A stretch of 64,000 nucleotides of DNA, taken from Aureobasidium sp. EXF-3400 (Eukaryota; Ascomycota; Dothideomycetes; Dothideales; Saccotheciaceae). Numbering within the stretch: the stretch's first letter is position 1; each line of letters starts with the position of its first letter. Both the position numbers and the translations under genes were made by a program. Of this stretch, positions 35,188 to 46,600 are shown in pieces. The DNA is taken from positions 112,969 through 176,968 of the forward strand of contig SWBL01000063.1 of assembly GCA_024195585.1 (NCBI GenBank), given 5' to 3'. Under the pieces are notes generated by a model. It was given only the letters and a program-made list of their open reading frames with translations, made no database searches and was not told where the DNA came from.

Positions 35188-37125
35188 ATGACTTCCAAGA
35201 ACGAGAGAGTCTTTACAATGCAACCACTCACTCCAGACGACTATATCAAGAAACCATCATCTACAGATCCACACACCTCGGATATAGAACATGGACAAAC
35301 AATCATAACGCACGAACGCGGCGTCCTCCACCAAAGCTTCAGTCCCCGAAAACTTCAGGTAAGTATATTTGTCTCCAACAATCCTTTTCTTACAAGATCA
35401 CTTACCTGCAGTAGGTCATAGCACTTGGCTCCAACATCGGTAGTGGATTGTTTATCGGCACAGGCAAAGCTTTAGCATATGGTGGACCCGGCAATATGCT
35501 TATCGCATACCTAATTGTTTGTTTCGGTGTCTGGGCAAATGTGCAGTCTTTGATTGAGATGACCATTTTGTTTCCTACGTCTGGAAATTTTGTCGATTAT
35601 GCTGGTCGTTGGGTCGATCCTGCTGTTGCTTTTGGAGCTGGATTTGCGGAATGGCTAGGTAAACACATTCAAAAGCCCGAGAGAGACACCGTACTAATGT
35701 TGTTGTAGGATGGACCGCAGTATTCGGAAGCGAGGCAGTGTTCTTCTGTATCCTGGTCGACTTCTGGGCTGAAGGTGCTGTTCCTCAAGGAGCGCTTTGT
35801 GAGTACTCAACCCTCTGTCTTTGTGAGCACTCGCTGATGCCATTCCAGTGACCATTTTCTGCGTTATATGCCTGGCTATCTTTGCACTCCCTAACAAAGC
35901 CTTTGCCTGGGTCCAATACATAGGTTCTATGGTCAAAGTGATTCTCTTCCTCATCTTGGTACCTTTGTGTATTGCTCTCATTGCTGGCGCAGGGCCCAAT
36001 GGCTCGCTTCACGATGGAAAAACATGGACTTCGCTCTCTCCTTTCAAGAATGGTATCAAAGTAAGTGATGTTTCGCAAAGTCTCTTCACAATGATACCTA
36101 GACTCATTGTTCTTTAGGGATTCGCAAACTGTGCTCTTCTAGCCATCTGGGCAGTCGGAGATCAAGTCTTCATCGGAGTCATGGGAGGCGAAGCCGAATT
36201 CCCTCGCTGGTCTCTAGCCAGATCTGCAAATATGGTTCCCACTCGCCTGGGCTTCATCTACATTCTCTCCATCGTATTCATCGGTCTGCTCGTTCCTTCA
36301 GATGACCATCGCCTACTTAGCGGCTCTGGTATCACAGCAAGTCCATTTGTCATTTCAGTCGTTGACGCTGGTATCCCGGGATTACCTAGTGTGATTAATC
36401 TGTGCATGATTATAGGTGTTTTGGCTATTGCTCTGGAGTGTATCTATCTGCCATCGAGGATTCTAAGGACTATGGCATTGCAGGGTTTCTTACCTCAGTT
36501 TATCGCAAATGTTGATGCAAAAGGACGACCGAGATGGGCATTGGCTATTACATCAGTTGTTGCTCTGCTTTGCACTTACATCGGTCTCAGCAGTGAGTAT
36601 CTCTACGCCGAGTTCTTTGCGCTACCCAGGAAAACTGATTGATATGTTTCCTTAGGTACCGGCTACGTAGTCCTCAACTGGCTCGTCTCCATCACCAGCG
36701 CCTCATTTTTCACAAACTGGGCTGTTATAGCACTAACCTCTTTCCGATTCCACTCCGCCCTTCGCGCCCAGAACCTCAATTTGTTTACAGAACAATATAC
36801 CTGGTCCTCTGCTCTATGGCCTCTAGCACCCATCCTGTCACTAGCAGTATCACTGATGCTGCTAATCAGCCTATTCATCTGTGCAATAGCTCCAGTTGGC
36901 GGAACCATCACGGCTGCAAACTTTTTCTCCTACACGATTGGGTTACTGCTTATCGGTATTTCTACACTGGGATATAAGATTGTGTTTGGGACAAAGTGGA
37001 TTAGGTCTGAGGATGCAGATTTGATTACCGGACGTAGGGAGTTGAGTGAGCAAGAGATGGTAATTTTGGGAGAGTACTATCGTTCTCCGCAGTGGAAGAG
37101 AGTACTCAGTTACATAAAGCTTTAG
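35188..37125 (+). CDS. Amino acid permease (APC superfamily)
   Basis: Six exons (35188-35358, 35415-35658, 35710 to about 35799, about 35849-36060, 36118-36592, 36656-37125) give about 553 aa, the usual size for yeast/fungal amino acid permeases. Hydrophilic residues about 1-55 come before the first membrane segment. The family signature GSNIGSGLFIGTGKAL is in the first segment. Further membrane segments include NMLIAYLIVCFGVWANVQSL, VKVILFLILVPLCIALIAG and LSLAVSLMLLISLFICAIA, about twelve in total. The conserved GGEAEFPRWSLARSANMVP loop is typical. The C-terminus is cytosolic (QWKRVLSYIKL). It should import amino acids or related amines at the plasma membrane. It neighbours the regulator and dioxygenase on the left. 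Which substrate it carries cannot be read from the sequence. Confidence 0.9.
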
Positions 37126-37694
37126 TATCTCAGCATCCGAACGAAGGATTGGAAATGATATACAGTTGTCACGATCACCGTGTTGATGAGTTCACCATTA
37201 CTACTATCTTTGAACTCGGAGCAAGTTTGTTTGATATGTATATCCTTACGACGAGCACTTCAGATTGATGGTCGTAGAGGGGAAGAGGTTGATAAAGCAG
37301 GCCAGCATCCGAGATCTGGATCAAATAAAATGTAGGGGTACAAGTTAAGCAGTAGTGGGAATGAACGGTAGGCATGATCTTGTATACTCCAGCTTTTATT
37401 GTCTGATTTCTGTCTGCTCTATCTTCTCATACTCAGTACATGCTTGCTCACACCGTCGAGCAGATCTGTGGAAAGGAAAGCCGAGGACACCTGGTCCTTA
37501 GAATGTAAAGCGCAAAATACTCGAAACAAGGACAATAAGCCATCTGCACCTTGCAAGAACAACGTCAGTCGCCAGCGAGGACAGCAAAACTTCACCTCCA
37601 AATGAAATCGATTCTGGATGCCGACCACCGAGCCAGTCTCACCAAAAGCCACGGTATGCATCAATGCATACCACGATCATCCTGTGTCAGGTGA
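37126..37694. other. Convergent intergenic region
   Basis: This holds the 3' UTRs of the permease (plus) and the hypothetical protein ending at 37695 (minus). No gene was found. A 17-bp near-palindrome around TGCATACCACGATC / GTATGCATCAATGCATAC (about 37652-37670) could form a hairpin between the converging genes. Confidence 0.5.
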
Positions 37695-38901
37695 TCAAGC
37701 ATCATCACCCTCATCCTCCTCGGTGTACTGGTTGAGAAGAGGCGAGATGGTGTAATTAATGCTGCGTCTACGCAAAGGTCTTCCGCTAGAAGTGGCAGGA
37801 GGCTGAAGCGAGGGGAGCATAGAACTTCTGGTGTGGGTGACCCAATTGACTGGAAAGACTGGTGACTCAAGGGCGGTATCGGTGTCAGGGACGGACGAGT
37901 CAGCTCCAACTCTCTGAGACAGAGCGGCTGTAGAGGTGGCAGCGGGTCTGGTGTCGATGGTGCGAACGATGGCTGCAAGGTTGGTATAGAACCCATCTCC
38001 CGTGGAGGTGGGCTCTGCAGGAGCAGCGCTCGCATGAGCATCTTGAGTCGTCTCAGTGATGGCATCAGCAGGGTAATGAGGTTCAGCGCGCATGATAGGA
38101 GGCGTCTGAGCGGGCAGAGCGGAATTGCGGATGGCCATGCCTGCAATGGTGCCAGGACGAGCAGGTCTAGCAAAGCTTGCAGCAAAGAAGTCAGAGTAGG
38201 AAGTACCGCTTTGATAGCGAGGTATGAGAGGCGTGTCGTAAGCAGCCATGATGGCCTCGTTGTTTTCTTCGTTGTCACTCTCAATGTCAGGCACGTGGCA
38301 GAACTGGCGCGGTCCCCACTGGATGTTGTCGTTGTTGCTGGGTTGCATGCTTGCGGTGATGGCTTCGATAGTGTTAGATGGAGGGAAAGGGCCATCGGCG
38401 GGATCGAAGTGGTAGTAGTATTGGGCGAACATGAGGTCGGCTTCCATGGAATAGAGCTCGTTTGGATCAACGCCATCAGCACGGATTGGCTCGCGTAAGT
38501 TGGCACTATCGACATCTGGTTAGTCGAAAGTATGACGCACGGCACGACTCTGCCACTTACCGGTATCTGGAACTGGGAGTCTGAATCGTGTGGTGTGAGT
38601 GTAAACCAAGCATTCTTATCTGTGTCTGAACTTCGTCCAGCTGCGAAGAAAAGGCAGGGTCTTCGAGCTGAGCAGCGAGTTCGTCGAGAACATCAGCGTT
38701 GTCCAAGGCAGGACCAATGGCAGCGGGATGGTGTTGAGGAGGGATGCCAGGATGGTTCTGGGGGCCGATGAAGGGGGTCGATCTAGCAGTAGGGACAGTG
38801 CTCGCAGGTCCGCTCAGTGTGCCTTCATTGGAGTCGACTCCGTCAACCGAAGACGCAGCCGAATCAGAACGACGATGAGAAGACTCAGTGTTGTTGGCCA
38901 T
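37695..38901 (-). CDS. Hypothetical, largely disordered protein
   Basis: Two exons (38901-38561 and 38505-37695) give 383 aa. The 55-nt intron has a CTAAC branch site and the joined frame is open. I recognise no domain. The N-terminal third is Ser/Pro/His-rich with NHPGIPPQHHPAAIGP and an acidic helix-like DELAAQLEDPAFSSQLDEVQ. The middle has PNELYSMEADLMFAQYYYHF, an aromatic stretch that may be a binding motif. The C-terminus is Ser/Thr/Pro-rich, then RPLRRRSINYTISPLLNQYT and an acidic end. Upstream ATGs exist but continue in sequence that looks untranslated, so ATG 38901 is preferred. Probably a fungal-specific nuclear or regulatory protein; that is a guess from composition only. Confidence 0.55.
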
Positions 38902-39421
38902 GCGTGGCAGATGGTAAAGAAAGACAGATGAAGAAGATTGTTGATGAAAAGGGGTCGAAGAAGGGGAGAGAAGAGTGTTTGTTGACGTGCGGAAGTGGCG
39001 ATGTTGACGGTGTTGAAAGAGCAAAGAAATACTACGCGGAAGACCAAGAGTGAAGGAAACAGCTAACGAATAATGAGCAAACAGTGTGTCACGATGTTGG
39101 CGGAGTGAGGGCAGGTTCGAGATGTTTGCACCTGCCATATCTCATTGATCGTCACCTACCGAGCTGAGGCGCTGCGACGCTGCTCTTGAGAATTCGCTGT
39201 GCCTTCTGGAAGATGAAAGTGAAAGGCAAGAGCAAAAGAATAAGTGCCATGGAAACAGTAGTGAGAATATTTCCCTCGTCTTTGTCTATACCAAAACTTT
39301 GAATAGGGGCAAACCCCACGCCCTTTATACCAAACTTCACCATCGCTGTGCAAAACTAAAGCTGGGACCAAATCACGTAGTCTAGGATAGATAGCAGCTG
39401 AAAATGGAAAATGATGTCTTC
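38902..39421. other. Intergenic between hypothetical gene and P4-ATPase
   Basis: This holds the 5' region of the hypothetical gene and the 3' region of the ATPase gene. A possible 63-codon frame (39343-39152, minus) starts MVKFGIKGVGFAP and has one membrane-like segment ending in FTFIFQKAQRI. It starts only 79 bp after the ATPase stop, so it is listed here as a doubtful small membrane protein and not as a gene. Confidence 0.4.
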
Positions 39422-42400
39422 TCAAACTCCTTGGACCTTCCGGTAACTCGGCGGTTTGACTGCTCGTCGGATCAACTTGCCAGCATACACTGGCACCAAA
39501 GACACCGCCGAGATAGCAGCGACCCTCCAAACGAACCCAACACTCGCCACGAACCTCAAATCAAAGTAGCCTGAGAGGAATGGTATGCTGCCAAAGTACA
39601 AACATCCAGTCGCAAGGATAGAAATAATGTTTGCAGGATGCCATGTCGTGATTTCCGCAGCGACCATGATCAACTCGTTGATCACGAGGACGGTAAACGA
39701 AACGCTGACCATACGAGCGAACGAGGCGGCAGTGTCGGCGTTTCCTGTACTGTGCTCCGCAAACTTTGGAACCAACAATTGACTTCCTCCCTGAATGATA
39801 ATGCCCTGGTACACCGAGATAGCAACCCAGATGAAGAAGGTACGATAACTCAAGCTTTTACCTAAAGTCAACTCCTTGTACAACTCCGGATACAGGTTTG
39901 CGAGATTCTCGTCGACGTCACGATCGAGTGTGAGCGAGAAAACTGGAGCCATGGTGTATAATGTTGCATAACCAACCAACAGCCAATCTCTATACAGAGC
40001 AATAGGTTGATAAGCTGAAGCAACAGAGAAGACAGTCTGGCATACACTGATGATCAGACCGCGATGGATGACAAATTGCGCGAGTTTTGCCGATCGTTTG
40101 TAGCTGTTGCGTCCATGCCAAACAAGTAGTTTGGTGAGGTGGCTGAACTGGGTGATGCTGAAGTCGGCGGCAAGGGAGGCCTGTCGACCCTCTTTACCTA
40201 CAATACCGACACCCACGTCGGCAGCTTGAATCATGCTGACATCGTTGCCGCCATCACCAATACAAGCTATGCGTTTGCGGGTGTGATTACGGATCAATTT
40301 TGCAACGTCTGCCTTCTGGGTTGGAGAGCAGCGACAAGCGATCACGGCGGGGAGACGCACTGCTAGAGTGATGAAGGCGTCTCTATGGTGAGTCAGGTAT
40401 AGAGATAGAGATTCTCCATCGATCAGCAGTGCGGCATTCGGACGTGAATGTAGGAGAGAGAGTGCGTCCAGAGCCAGGTCTTTACGTTTGAGCCCTGCAA
40501 TGGTGTGTATGTATTGGCCTCTAGAGACAAGTTTCGAGGATACGGCTACGCATCGTGCAGTCTCGACTTTGTCTCCGGTCAGCATCCAGATCTTGATGCC
40601 AGCGTTGCGGAGAAGCTCGAGAGATGGCTTGATGTGGGCTTGTAGCTTGTCTTCCACGCCTGTCACACCCAGGAGCTCTAAATTGTGTTCAAGATGCTGT
40701 TTGACAATCCGCGCCATACTGTTATCGCGGTCGTGAAGACTCAAAGATGCTTCTGCGTAGGCTGAAGAAAATGCGGCATACTGTTGTGCAGACATGGCTT
40801 TCCTACCAATGACCAGTGTGCGCAGACCTTCGCGAGCCATGTTTGCTGTCTCTTCGTCTAGCCAATCGTTCGCGGCGACGATCGAGGTCATGACGGTGTC
40901 TGCACCTTTCTGGAAAAAGTAGAGCTCACTCACATCTCCTTCAACTCCTCCTTCTTGCACGAACTTGACAATAATGCCCATGCGCTTGCTATCAGAGGTG
41001 AAGGGGAAGATATTGAGAATTTGCACACGAACCACGATTTTGCTGTTATCCACGAACTGTAGAGTAATGGACTTGCGATCACGATGCAACAATCGTAACC
41101 CGACTTGCTCTGTCCACGCTACAATAGCAATCTCGTCTGGCGAAGAGGCTTGATATGAGGTGACTGTGGACCCGTCAACTTCTTCGGTTGTGGGTGTGAC
41201 ATTATGACATAGTGCCAGTGCCAGAACCAGATCCCGGACTCGGAGGCCTATCTCCCTGCGAGAGCGCGTACCAGAAGCAAGCCCGCCTGTCACATTGGAA
41301 GAAGGCAAGAAAAAACCTTGCAATTCTGAAAAGGCCGATTTCACGTAGCCAGAGACCTCGTCCATTGCTTCGTTGGCATACGAGACTGTACCAACGTGAA
41401 TCTTTTTCAGCTCCATCTCATTCTGAGTCAGAGTACCAGTCTTGTCGCTGAGCAGATATTCAATGCGACCGAGATCCTCCGGGATGGTACTAGTACGTAC
41501 GACGGTTCCAGGAATACCCTGATCACGCTCGATGAACCAAGCATACATTGATTTGCCCATATCCAGATTGACACGCAAACTGATGGGTACAATGGTGGAG
41601 AACAGAATGAGGAAGCGCATGACCGAGACGTACCACTCCCGACCATTTTCAGCTGCAAAACCCTTCAATGCGACCAGAATGAAAGACAGAGCAAGTGTCA
41701 AGAAACACAAGATCTTGGTCAAAGAGTTGATCTCGTTCTCGAGCAAACCGGTTTTTGAGCGAGAAGCGGACGTTGAAAGAGCGGCGCGTGTCTCTGGACC
41801 AGTATATATGACGACGGCGTAGACGGTAGTGCTTGAGGCAAGTACAGTATTAGCCCAGGCAGTGTTGTCGATAGACAAGGGTATCGATCTTGTTCCGGGC
41901 ACTTCAGCAGCAGGTGCCTCGGACTCATAGGGATCGTATGCTTGACGTCCATCAGGGAGCAGATCCAGGGTTCCAGCAAAGTCATTGACGCGCTTGTCAG
42001 GCTTTCCAGCTGTCAAACGCAGCCGCGTGAACTCACGAGCTGGCAAGTCTTGTGTCAGAGGAGAAGCCAGTCTGAGCTTCCAGTCTGTTTCACCATCAAG
42101 TTGATCTGTTCGGATGAAAGCTTCGCCACCAGCGCTAGGATCTTCAGAGGTAGTCTGATTAGGCAAAGGAGGCTCTGGCACGATTGCTGCTGTGGTCTCG
42201 AAGAGATCGGCTTCTTCAGGTTCGGGCAGAGGTTCAGGCTGAGCGGAAGACTCCTGTGAGAAACTCTTGAGAATGGCAACATCGGCGGGAAAGCGCTGGT
42301 CCTTGGTCATGACCAAGACATCGCCTACTTTCAGTAATCGCGAGGGTTTGGACGTCTCTCGCACAGAATCGTCCAGCAGACCATCCGCGTCTGGGTCTGC

Positions 42401-43198
42401 ATTCCCGCGCCTTCTTGAGTTGGTGTTGTCGTTGTCTCCGAATTGCAAGACGGTATATCTTTCGGAGTTGGCTTCCTGGTCTCTTCTCCTTCGGTGGATA
42501 TCGTCCATAGCCTCTTTCCCGAGGGTGATGGTCAAGACGAAGAGCAGAGGGAAGATGTAAGTGCTCAAGTAGCCGATGCGCAACTGAGGAATGATTTGCG
42601 ACAGGGCGACCAGCAGAAAGTACATGTTGAAGAAGAAGGAGAATTCATTGTATAGCGTTCGCGGGAGGAAAGAGACGGGGGTATATTTGGCGTTGGAGAC
42701 GGCATTGGGAGGGTATTTGGCGTCCTGGCGGTCTCCTACGACAATCGTACGGTTCGAGGCGGGATCGTGTTCGTCTTCGGGTTCATCATCGTCATCGTCG
42801 GCGTCCAGCGGAGTTGAGCGAGAGAAGGGGTTTAGGCGGGCTCTGAACTTGGCCAGAGCAGATTGCGACTTGTCGGACAGGCGACGTAGACGCGAAGTGT
42901 GCGAGGGCGGTGGTTGAAGGGTATGCGACTCTCTTTCATGTGCCTGGCTGTCTCTCCCTACCAAGGCTTCCAAGTCTTCGGCGTCGGCGTCATCGTCGAC
43001 ATAGCGGTCGGGTCTCCTGAAGGCTCTTCTTCCTCCGAGTCGCAGGTTCTTGAGTGCTATGTTCTTGCCAGAGTCGTTGGAGCGAGTGTTGGTGGTGGTA
43101 GTCTGTGGGTCAAGTTCGTCCAGGTCCAGATCCAGATCCGAGTCGGCATCAGGGATCAGCGAGGCTGACGCAGTCGAGTCGCCGTGACGATGTGACAT
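39422..43198 (-). CDS. NEO1: P4-type phospholipid-translocating ATPase, Neo1-like
   Basis: This single-exon gene of 1258 aa encodes a P4-ATPase, an aminophospholipid flippase of the Golgi/endosomal system. The first 150 residues are Asp/Ser/Arg-rich and disordered. Membrane and catalytic features follow: NEFSFFFNMYFLLVALSQII in the first helices, the actuator loop DGETDWKLRLA, the phosphorylation site DKTGTLTQNE (Asp at about residue 585), KGADTVM in the nucleotide-binding domain, and TGDKVETA and GDGGNDVSMIQAADVGVGI of the hinge. The N-terminal helix run NMYFLLVALSQIIPQLRIGY and the absence of a Cdc50-binding-type long exoplasmic signature point to the Neo1 branch, which works without a Cdc50 partner. 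It shares a 475-bp divergent promoter with SEC16. Confidence 0.92.
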   Translation of the reverse strand: MSHRHGDSTASASLIPDADSDLDLDLDELDPQTTTTNTRSNDSGKNIALKNLRLGGRRAFRRPDRYVDDDADAEDLEALVGRDSQAHERESHTLQPPPSHTSRLRRLSDKSQSALAKFRARLNPFSRSTPLDADDDDDEPEDEHDPASNRTIVVGDRQDAKYPPNAVSNAKYTPVSFLPRTLYNEFSFFFNMYFLLVALSQIIPQLRIGYLSTYIFPLLFVLTITLGKEAMDDIHRRRRDQEANSERYTVLQFGDNDNTNSRRRGNADPDADGLLDDSVRETSKPSRLLKVGDVLVMTKDQRFPADVAILKSFSQESSAQPEPLPEPEEADLFETTAAIVPEPPLPNQTTSEDPSAGGEAFIRTDQLDGETDWKLRLASPLTQDLPAREFTRLRLTAGKPDKRVNDFAGTLDLLPDGRQAYDPYESEAPAAEVPGTRSIPLSIDNTAWANTVLASSTTVYAVVIYTGPETRAALSTSASRSKTGLLENEINSLTKILCFLTLALSFILVALKGFAAENGREWYVSVMRFLILFSTIVPISLRVNLDMGKSMYAWFIERDQGIPGTVVRTSTIPEDLGRIEYLLSDKTGTLTQNEMELKKIHVGTVSYANEAMDEVSGYVKSAFSELQGFFLPSSNVTGGLASGTRSRREIGLRVRDLVLALALCHNVTPTTEEVDGSTVTSYQASSPDEIAIVAWTEQVGLRLLHRDRKSITLQFVDNSKIVVRVQILNIFPFTSDSKRMGIIVKFVQEGGVEGDVSELYFFQKGADTVMTSIVAANDWLDEETANMAREGLRTLVIGRKAMSAQQYAAFSSAYAEASLSLHDRDNSMARIVKQHLEHNLELLGVTGVEDKLQAHIKPSLELLRNAGIKIWMLTGDKVETARCVAVSSKLVSRGQYIHTIAGLKRKDLALDALSLLHSRPNAALLIDGESLSLYLTHHRDAFITLAVRLPAVIACRCSPTQKADVAKLIRNHTRKRIACIGDGGNDVSMIQAADVGVGIVGKEGRQASLAADFSITQFSHLTKLLVWHGRNSYKRSAKLAQFVIHRGLIISVCQTVFSVASAYQPIALYRDWLLVGYATLYTMAPVFSLTLDRDVDENLANLYPELYKELTLGKSLSYRTFFIWVAISVYQGIIIQGGSQLLVPKFAEHSTGNADTAASFARMVSVSFTVLVINELIMVAAEITTWHPANIISILATGCLYFGSIPFLSGYFDLRFVASVGFVWRVAAISAVSLVPVYAGKLIRRAVKPPSYRKVQGV

Positions 43199-43673
43199 GC
43201 CTCATCTGTCTTGTAGAGGAAGAGGATGTGAAATAGTGACTTTCTTTGACGGAGGGTGATTCGACCATGAATAGCAACAATTACGTTGCTGTCTGCCAAG
43301 CATTCTAGGCTCCGGCGGATGACTCGAGTGACCCTGACCCGGGAATGCCGCACGAGTCAAAGTCCGGGGAATTTGGCAAGCGATTGGTTCGGTTTGGGTG
43401 TTGGTTGTCGCGCTTGGCTGATGTCGTGAACTGTCAACTTAAGCAGGCACCTCCTTTCAACTTGCTACCATCTGCCTGAATGTCGCCCTGCTGCTTGTAC
43501 TATTAACTTACCCAATGTCTTGACCAGCCAGCCCTTACTTTGCCTTATCTGATTTTGGTAAGTTACAAAGCTTTAGCATGAGAAAGATGCTGCCAAATGG
43601 TCACGTCGCCTGACTTGTAACTCGATGAATACTGAGACATGCCTATAGCAGCCCTTATACATAATACCTCGCC
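43199..43673. promoter_or_regulatory. Divergent promoter of NEO1 and SEC16
   Basis: This 475-bp segment separates starts at 43198 (minus) and 43674 (plus). Both genes act in ER-Golgi traffic. A CCCGGGAATGC-like GC-rich block lies at about 43337-43347. No TATA is evident. Confidence 0.55.
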
Positions 43674-46600
43674 ATGTCAGACGACACCCACCATTCTTCG
43701 TGGCATCCTGCTTTGAGGTCCCACAATAGCACAAACGACGTTCCGATAGCCACTTCACAACAACCATCTGCTCCCGCTGATCATGATGATGCCGACTTCT
43801 TCGACCAAATTCCTGCAAATCACTCGCAGTCCGCCGCTGAAGAATGTGTGCCTGGACACTCCACCGAGGACTCAGCTGCCGAAACAGCGCCGCTCGCATT
43901 CGAGGAGCCAATCTTTGCGACAGAAAGCGCTGGAGCTTCCGTACCCTTCGAAGAAGAAGCCCTGGAAGAAACACAGCTTGAAGAGCCGGTCCATGCCGAA
44001 TCGCCCGAGCTGATCCCTGAGCCTACCCACGACTTGCTCGAGAACGCTTTCCACGCCCCAGACCAAGAGGTCCATGAGTCCCATCTCCTACCCATCCTCG
44101 AGCCTGAGCAAGAGACATCGCAGGACTCGCATCGCTCCGCCGTTGAAGAAGCCTTTGGTAGTCTGGACAAGGAAGAGGAGGAACACATCCGTGAAACATA
44201 CGAGTACCAGGGCCAGACTACCGCCGCCGACGACGCTGTCGACGAGAGTGACGATGCACCTTTGATGCAGGATGAAGAGACTCTGCCTACTCCTGGTTTC
44301 GCTACAGATGCGCCCGCCATCAATGCCCATGACGTTCCCTTCGAGCCCTTCCACCAAGATCCCTCAGCAATCGCCGCTGCAGAAGAACACGTTTACGAAA
44401 TGTCGACTGAGGATCCGTCATCCGCAGCTCGAGACAAGGACGAGCTTGACACAGAGTCGCAGACACTCGATGACCCATCCGTTGAAGCTGCGACAATCTC
44501 TGAGCCCTCGCAAGCACTGGAAGAAGCCAACGAGACTCTGCGACAGGTGGCCGAGGAGCCTATCGAGGAACCATTCCAAGTGCAGGCTCAATCGTCAGCT
44601 GCTTTCGAGTGGGGAGATGAAGATCAGACTGAAGATTTCGGAGCTGTGGTAGGCGTCGTCCCACCAGAAGAGAATAGCGTCGATTTGGACAACATGGCGG
44701 CGGGTAGTGGCCTTGTCGCCTCTCAGGCAACTGCTCTGACACAGGCTTTGCAAGAACAACAGGCCGAAGAAGTTACCCATACCGAAGGTGAAAAGCCCGA
44801 AGAAGATCTGGCTGCCATGTGGTCAGCTGCTCTGGATGACGATGATTTCCTCGACGATAATGCCGTGGATCCGAGTGGCTTCTTCGTTGATGACGATGGT
44901 GAAGGCTTCTTGGATGATTTCGACACGACCCCAGCTCAGCCAGACTCAATTTTGAGTCCTGGCCAAGTATTGAGCCCTGGAATCGCTCCTGTCTTGGACG
45001 CTCAAGGAAACACGGTTGGCTTTACAAAACTTGGTGGCCCCCAGGAACAGATAAATGCTCCTGCAAACCCCTATTCACCCGCAGCCCAGCAGTCAAATCC
45101 CTACCTGACTCCTGCTCTGTCATCTGTACCTTTGTACAATCAGCAACAGCAACCTGTCCGACCAGCTCTGAACAATGCTCAAAGTTTTGCCGACAAGTCC
45201 AAAGGCGGCTACTCCTCCCCCTATGACCTTCCCGAAGACATTGTCCAGCCTCGTAGACGCGCTGCTGCAGCTGCACCCCCCACCCAGTCCAGTGCTCCAC
45301 CTCCACCACCAAGGAGTAGCAGTATGCAGTCAATCCCACCAAATGCGCCTCCGCCTTTCTCACGATCGGCAACCGCTGCTCCCTCAGCAACTATTGCATC
45401 GCCCCCCATGAACCAGACTCCTAGCGTGGCCACTCTACCACCAAAACCTGCTACGGCTTCAGGTGCCAACAGATCTGCTTCCGGTTTCTTCGAGGAGTTG
45501 CCCATGGTGCCAAAGCCTCGCAACAGGCCATACACACCAGCTGTCACTGGCCCCTCACCTGCTCAGGGACCCGCTCAAACCCCTCCGCAAGGACCTCCCA
45601 TCCGTCCACCATCTCGTCCTGTGATGCCTCCCTCGGCTGCTTCGTCCAACTATGGCCTCGCAAATTTCAGACAGCCTGAGAAGCTGCCTTTGTTGCCCGA
45701 TACGCAAGCTGTTCCTCAGCAGCTTGAGCCACCTCAACAGACAGGTCCTCCCGCGAGTTCGAGATATTCACCTGCAGCTCCCCAACAGGCTTCTTCGACG
45801 GCAGCATCCCCAGCGACCGGACGCTTCTCTCCAATGCCGCCGCCTGCGCCTGCAGCGAATTCCCGTTACTCTCCTGCTCCGCAAGCTCAAGCTCAAGCAC
45901 AGAACAAGTATGCCACTATGCCTGCTTCGACTCCCGTCTCAAGGCCAGTCCAGCCATTCGCCCCTCGCACTTCAAGCCCATTAGCTTTCCACGAGAAACC
46001 TGCTGCTGCTGAGATGCCACCGCCGCCTGTCCGCGCAGTTTCGTACCAGCCTCCACCTCCAGTCCGCCAGATGTCAGGTCTTGCCGATGGTTTCGAGACC
46101 CCACCGCGAAGAGACAGCAACACTTTAGACCACACCTTCTCTCAGTCATATGCATCTCCTCCTCGCGCCAATCCGTATGCCCCCATGGCTTCTCCCGAGT
46201 CGCGTATTTCTCAACCATATGCCGCCGCCAACGCACCTGCACCAAGTGACACCTTCTCGCCACCAAAGAGGTCAAAGACTCAATCGCCCGGAACTGTTAT
46301 GAAGGGACCACTGAGAGCTATGACTCAAATCGACAGGCCGACTTCTGCTGCTGGCAACATAACTTCTCCAACACTGCTGCAGCGCCAGGACGTGAGAGCC
46401 GCTCTGCCTCCCGCACGACAACAGTTCTCCTCGGATCTCAACTTCACTGTTCCTCAAGACGAACGAGCTCAAGATCCGTTGGAGAGATACAAAGGTTGTC
46501 CTGTGTTCAAATGGGGTCCGAGCGGTTCTTTGGTGAGCACCTTCCCCAAGCAAGCACCTTTCTATGCTGCTGGCCATGCCATTCCAACTATCAAGTGTAC

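Noticed and set aside
39152..39343. 63-codon frame with one hydrophobic segment
   Set aside because: It begins 79 bp after the ATPase stop on the same strand, inside its probable 3' UTR. Kept only as a remark in the intergenic entry.
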